Source: JAOADN01 sp049323795
Lineage (GTDB): Bacteria; Pseudomonadota; Alphaproteobacteria; Rhodobacterales; Rhodobacteraceae
Direction of reading: 5' to 3'
NCBI GenBank assembly: GCA_049323795.1
Contig: JBMOOH010000043.1
Span: 20,198 to 84,197 of the forward strand
DNA: 64,000 bases
The translations under genes were made by a program, and so were the position numbers. Below the pieces are notes generated by a model. The model made no database searches. It worked only from the letters and a program-made list of their open reading frames with translations, and had not been told where the DNA came from. The first letter of the stretch is position 1, and each line of letters opens with the position of its first letter. Positions 61,989-64,000 of this stretch are shown here, in pieces.

Positions 61989-64000
<2,012 letters not shown>

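Overview
The window is a high-GC chromosomal segment whose gene families and gene order point to the alphaproteobacterial order Rhodobacterales (Rhodobacteraceae). The strongest markers are a DUF5928 glycosyltransferase beside a sulfotransferase, a SelD with an N-terminal flavoprotein domain, glcDEF, a moxR/DUF58/DUF4159 operon divergent from a DUF1285 gene, and a 'translocase'-secA-peptidylprolyl isomerase-argJ-mutT neighbourhood. It looks like ordinary chromosome. I see no integrase, phage module, CRISPR array or rRNA; the only mobile-element trace is a transposase 3' remnant near 54.7 kb.

Layout. 1-7.7 kb: end of a P1/DmpA-type peptidase, an alpha/beta hydrolase, gabD, a CBS-domain membrane protein, a cupin, a secreted peptidoglycan-binding protein, and an SDR/aminotransferase pair. 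7.7-12.8 kb: a translationally coupled ECF sigma factor and membrane-anchored VWA protein, a small heat-shock protein and two tandem exported trypsin-like proteases. 12.9-16.9 kb: glycolate oxidase glcDEF. 17-25.2 kb: a DUF599 protein, then the moxR-DUF58-DUF4159-GATase-like operon with DUF1285 divergent. 25.3-30.7 kb: hydroxypyruvate isomerase, a YdeI-family protein, polA, a zf-CHCC protein and a HIT protein. 30.7-36.5 kb: DUF5928 glycosyltransferase, sulfotransferase, a FAD oxidoreductase, ugd and a coupled membrane protein. 36.5-43.7 kb: matB, the zinc-uptake locus znuB-znuC-zur / znuA around a Zur-type operator, an SMP-30 protein, galM and a GbsR/MarR-type regulator. 43.9 kb: tRNA-Met(CAT). 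44-50 kb: a nucleotide-sugar epimerase, selD, selU, a nitrilase-fold hydrolase and an L,D-transpeptidase. 50.4-54.4 kb: a Rieske oxygenase / flavin monooxygenase / RidA / DUF1028 cluster interrupted by a decayed alpha/beta hydrolase gene. 54.4-54.7 kb: palindromes and an IS481-type transposase tail. 54.7-64 kb: a secreted or anchored protein, secA, a parvulin, argJ, mutT, a 45-residue protein and the 3' part of infB.

Working groups. Glycolate oxidase, hydroxypyruvate isomerase and malonyl-CoA synthetase handle small organic acids. Ugd and the epimerase could feed uronic-acid nucleotide sugars to surface glycans, consistent with the nearby glycosyltransferase and sulfotransferase. SelD and SelU together can make selenophosphate and 2-selenouridine tRNA. 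The zinc locus is unusual: the permease ATPase carries a His-rich tail, while the binding protein lacks the usual His-rich loop. The least understood units are the sigma/VWA pair, the MoxR operon and the Rieske/RidA/DUF1028 cluster.
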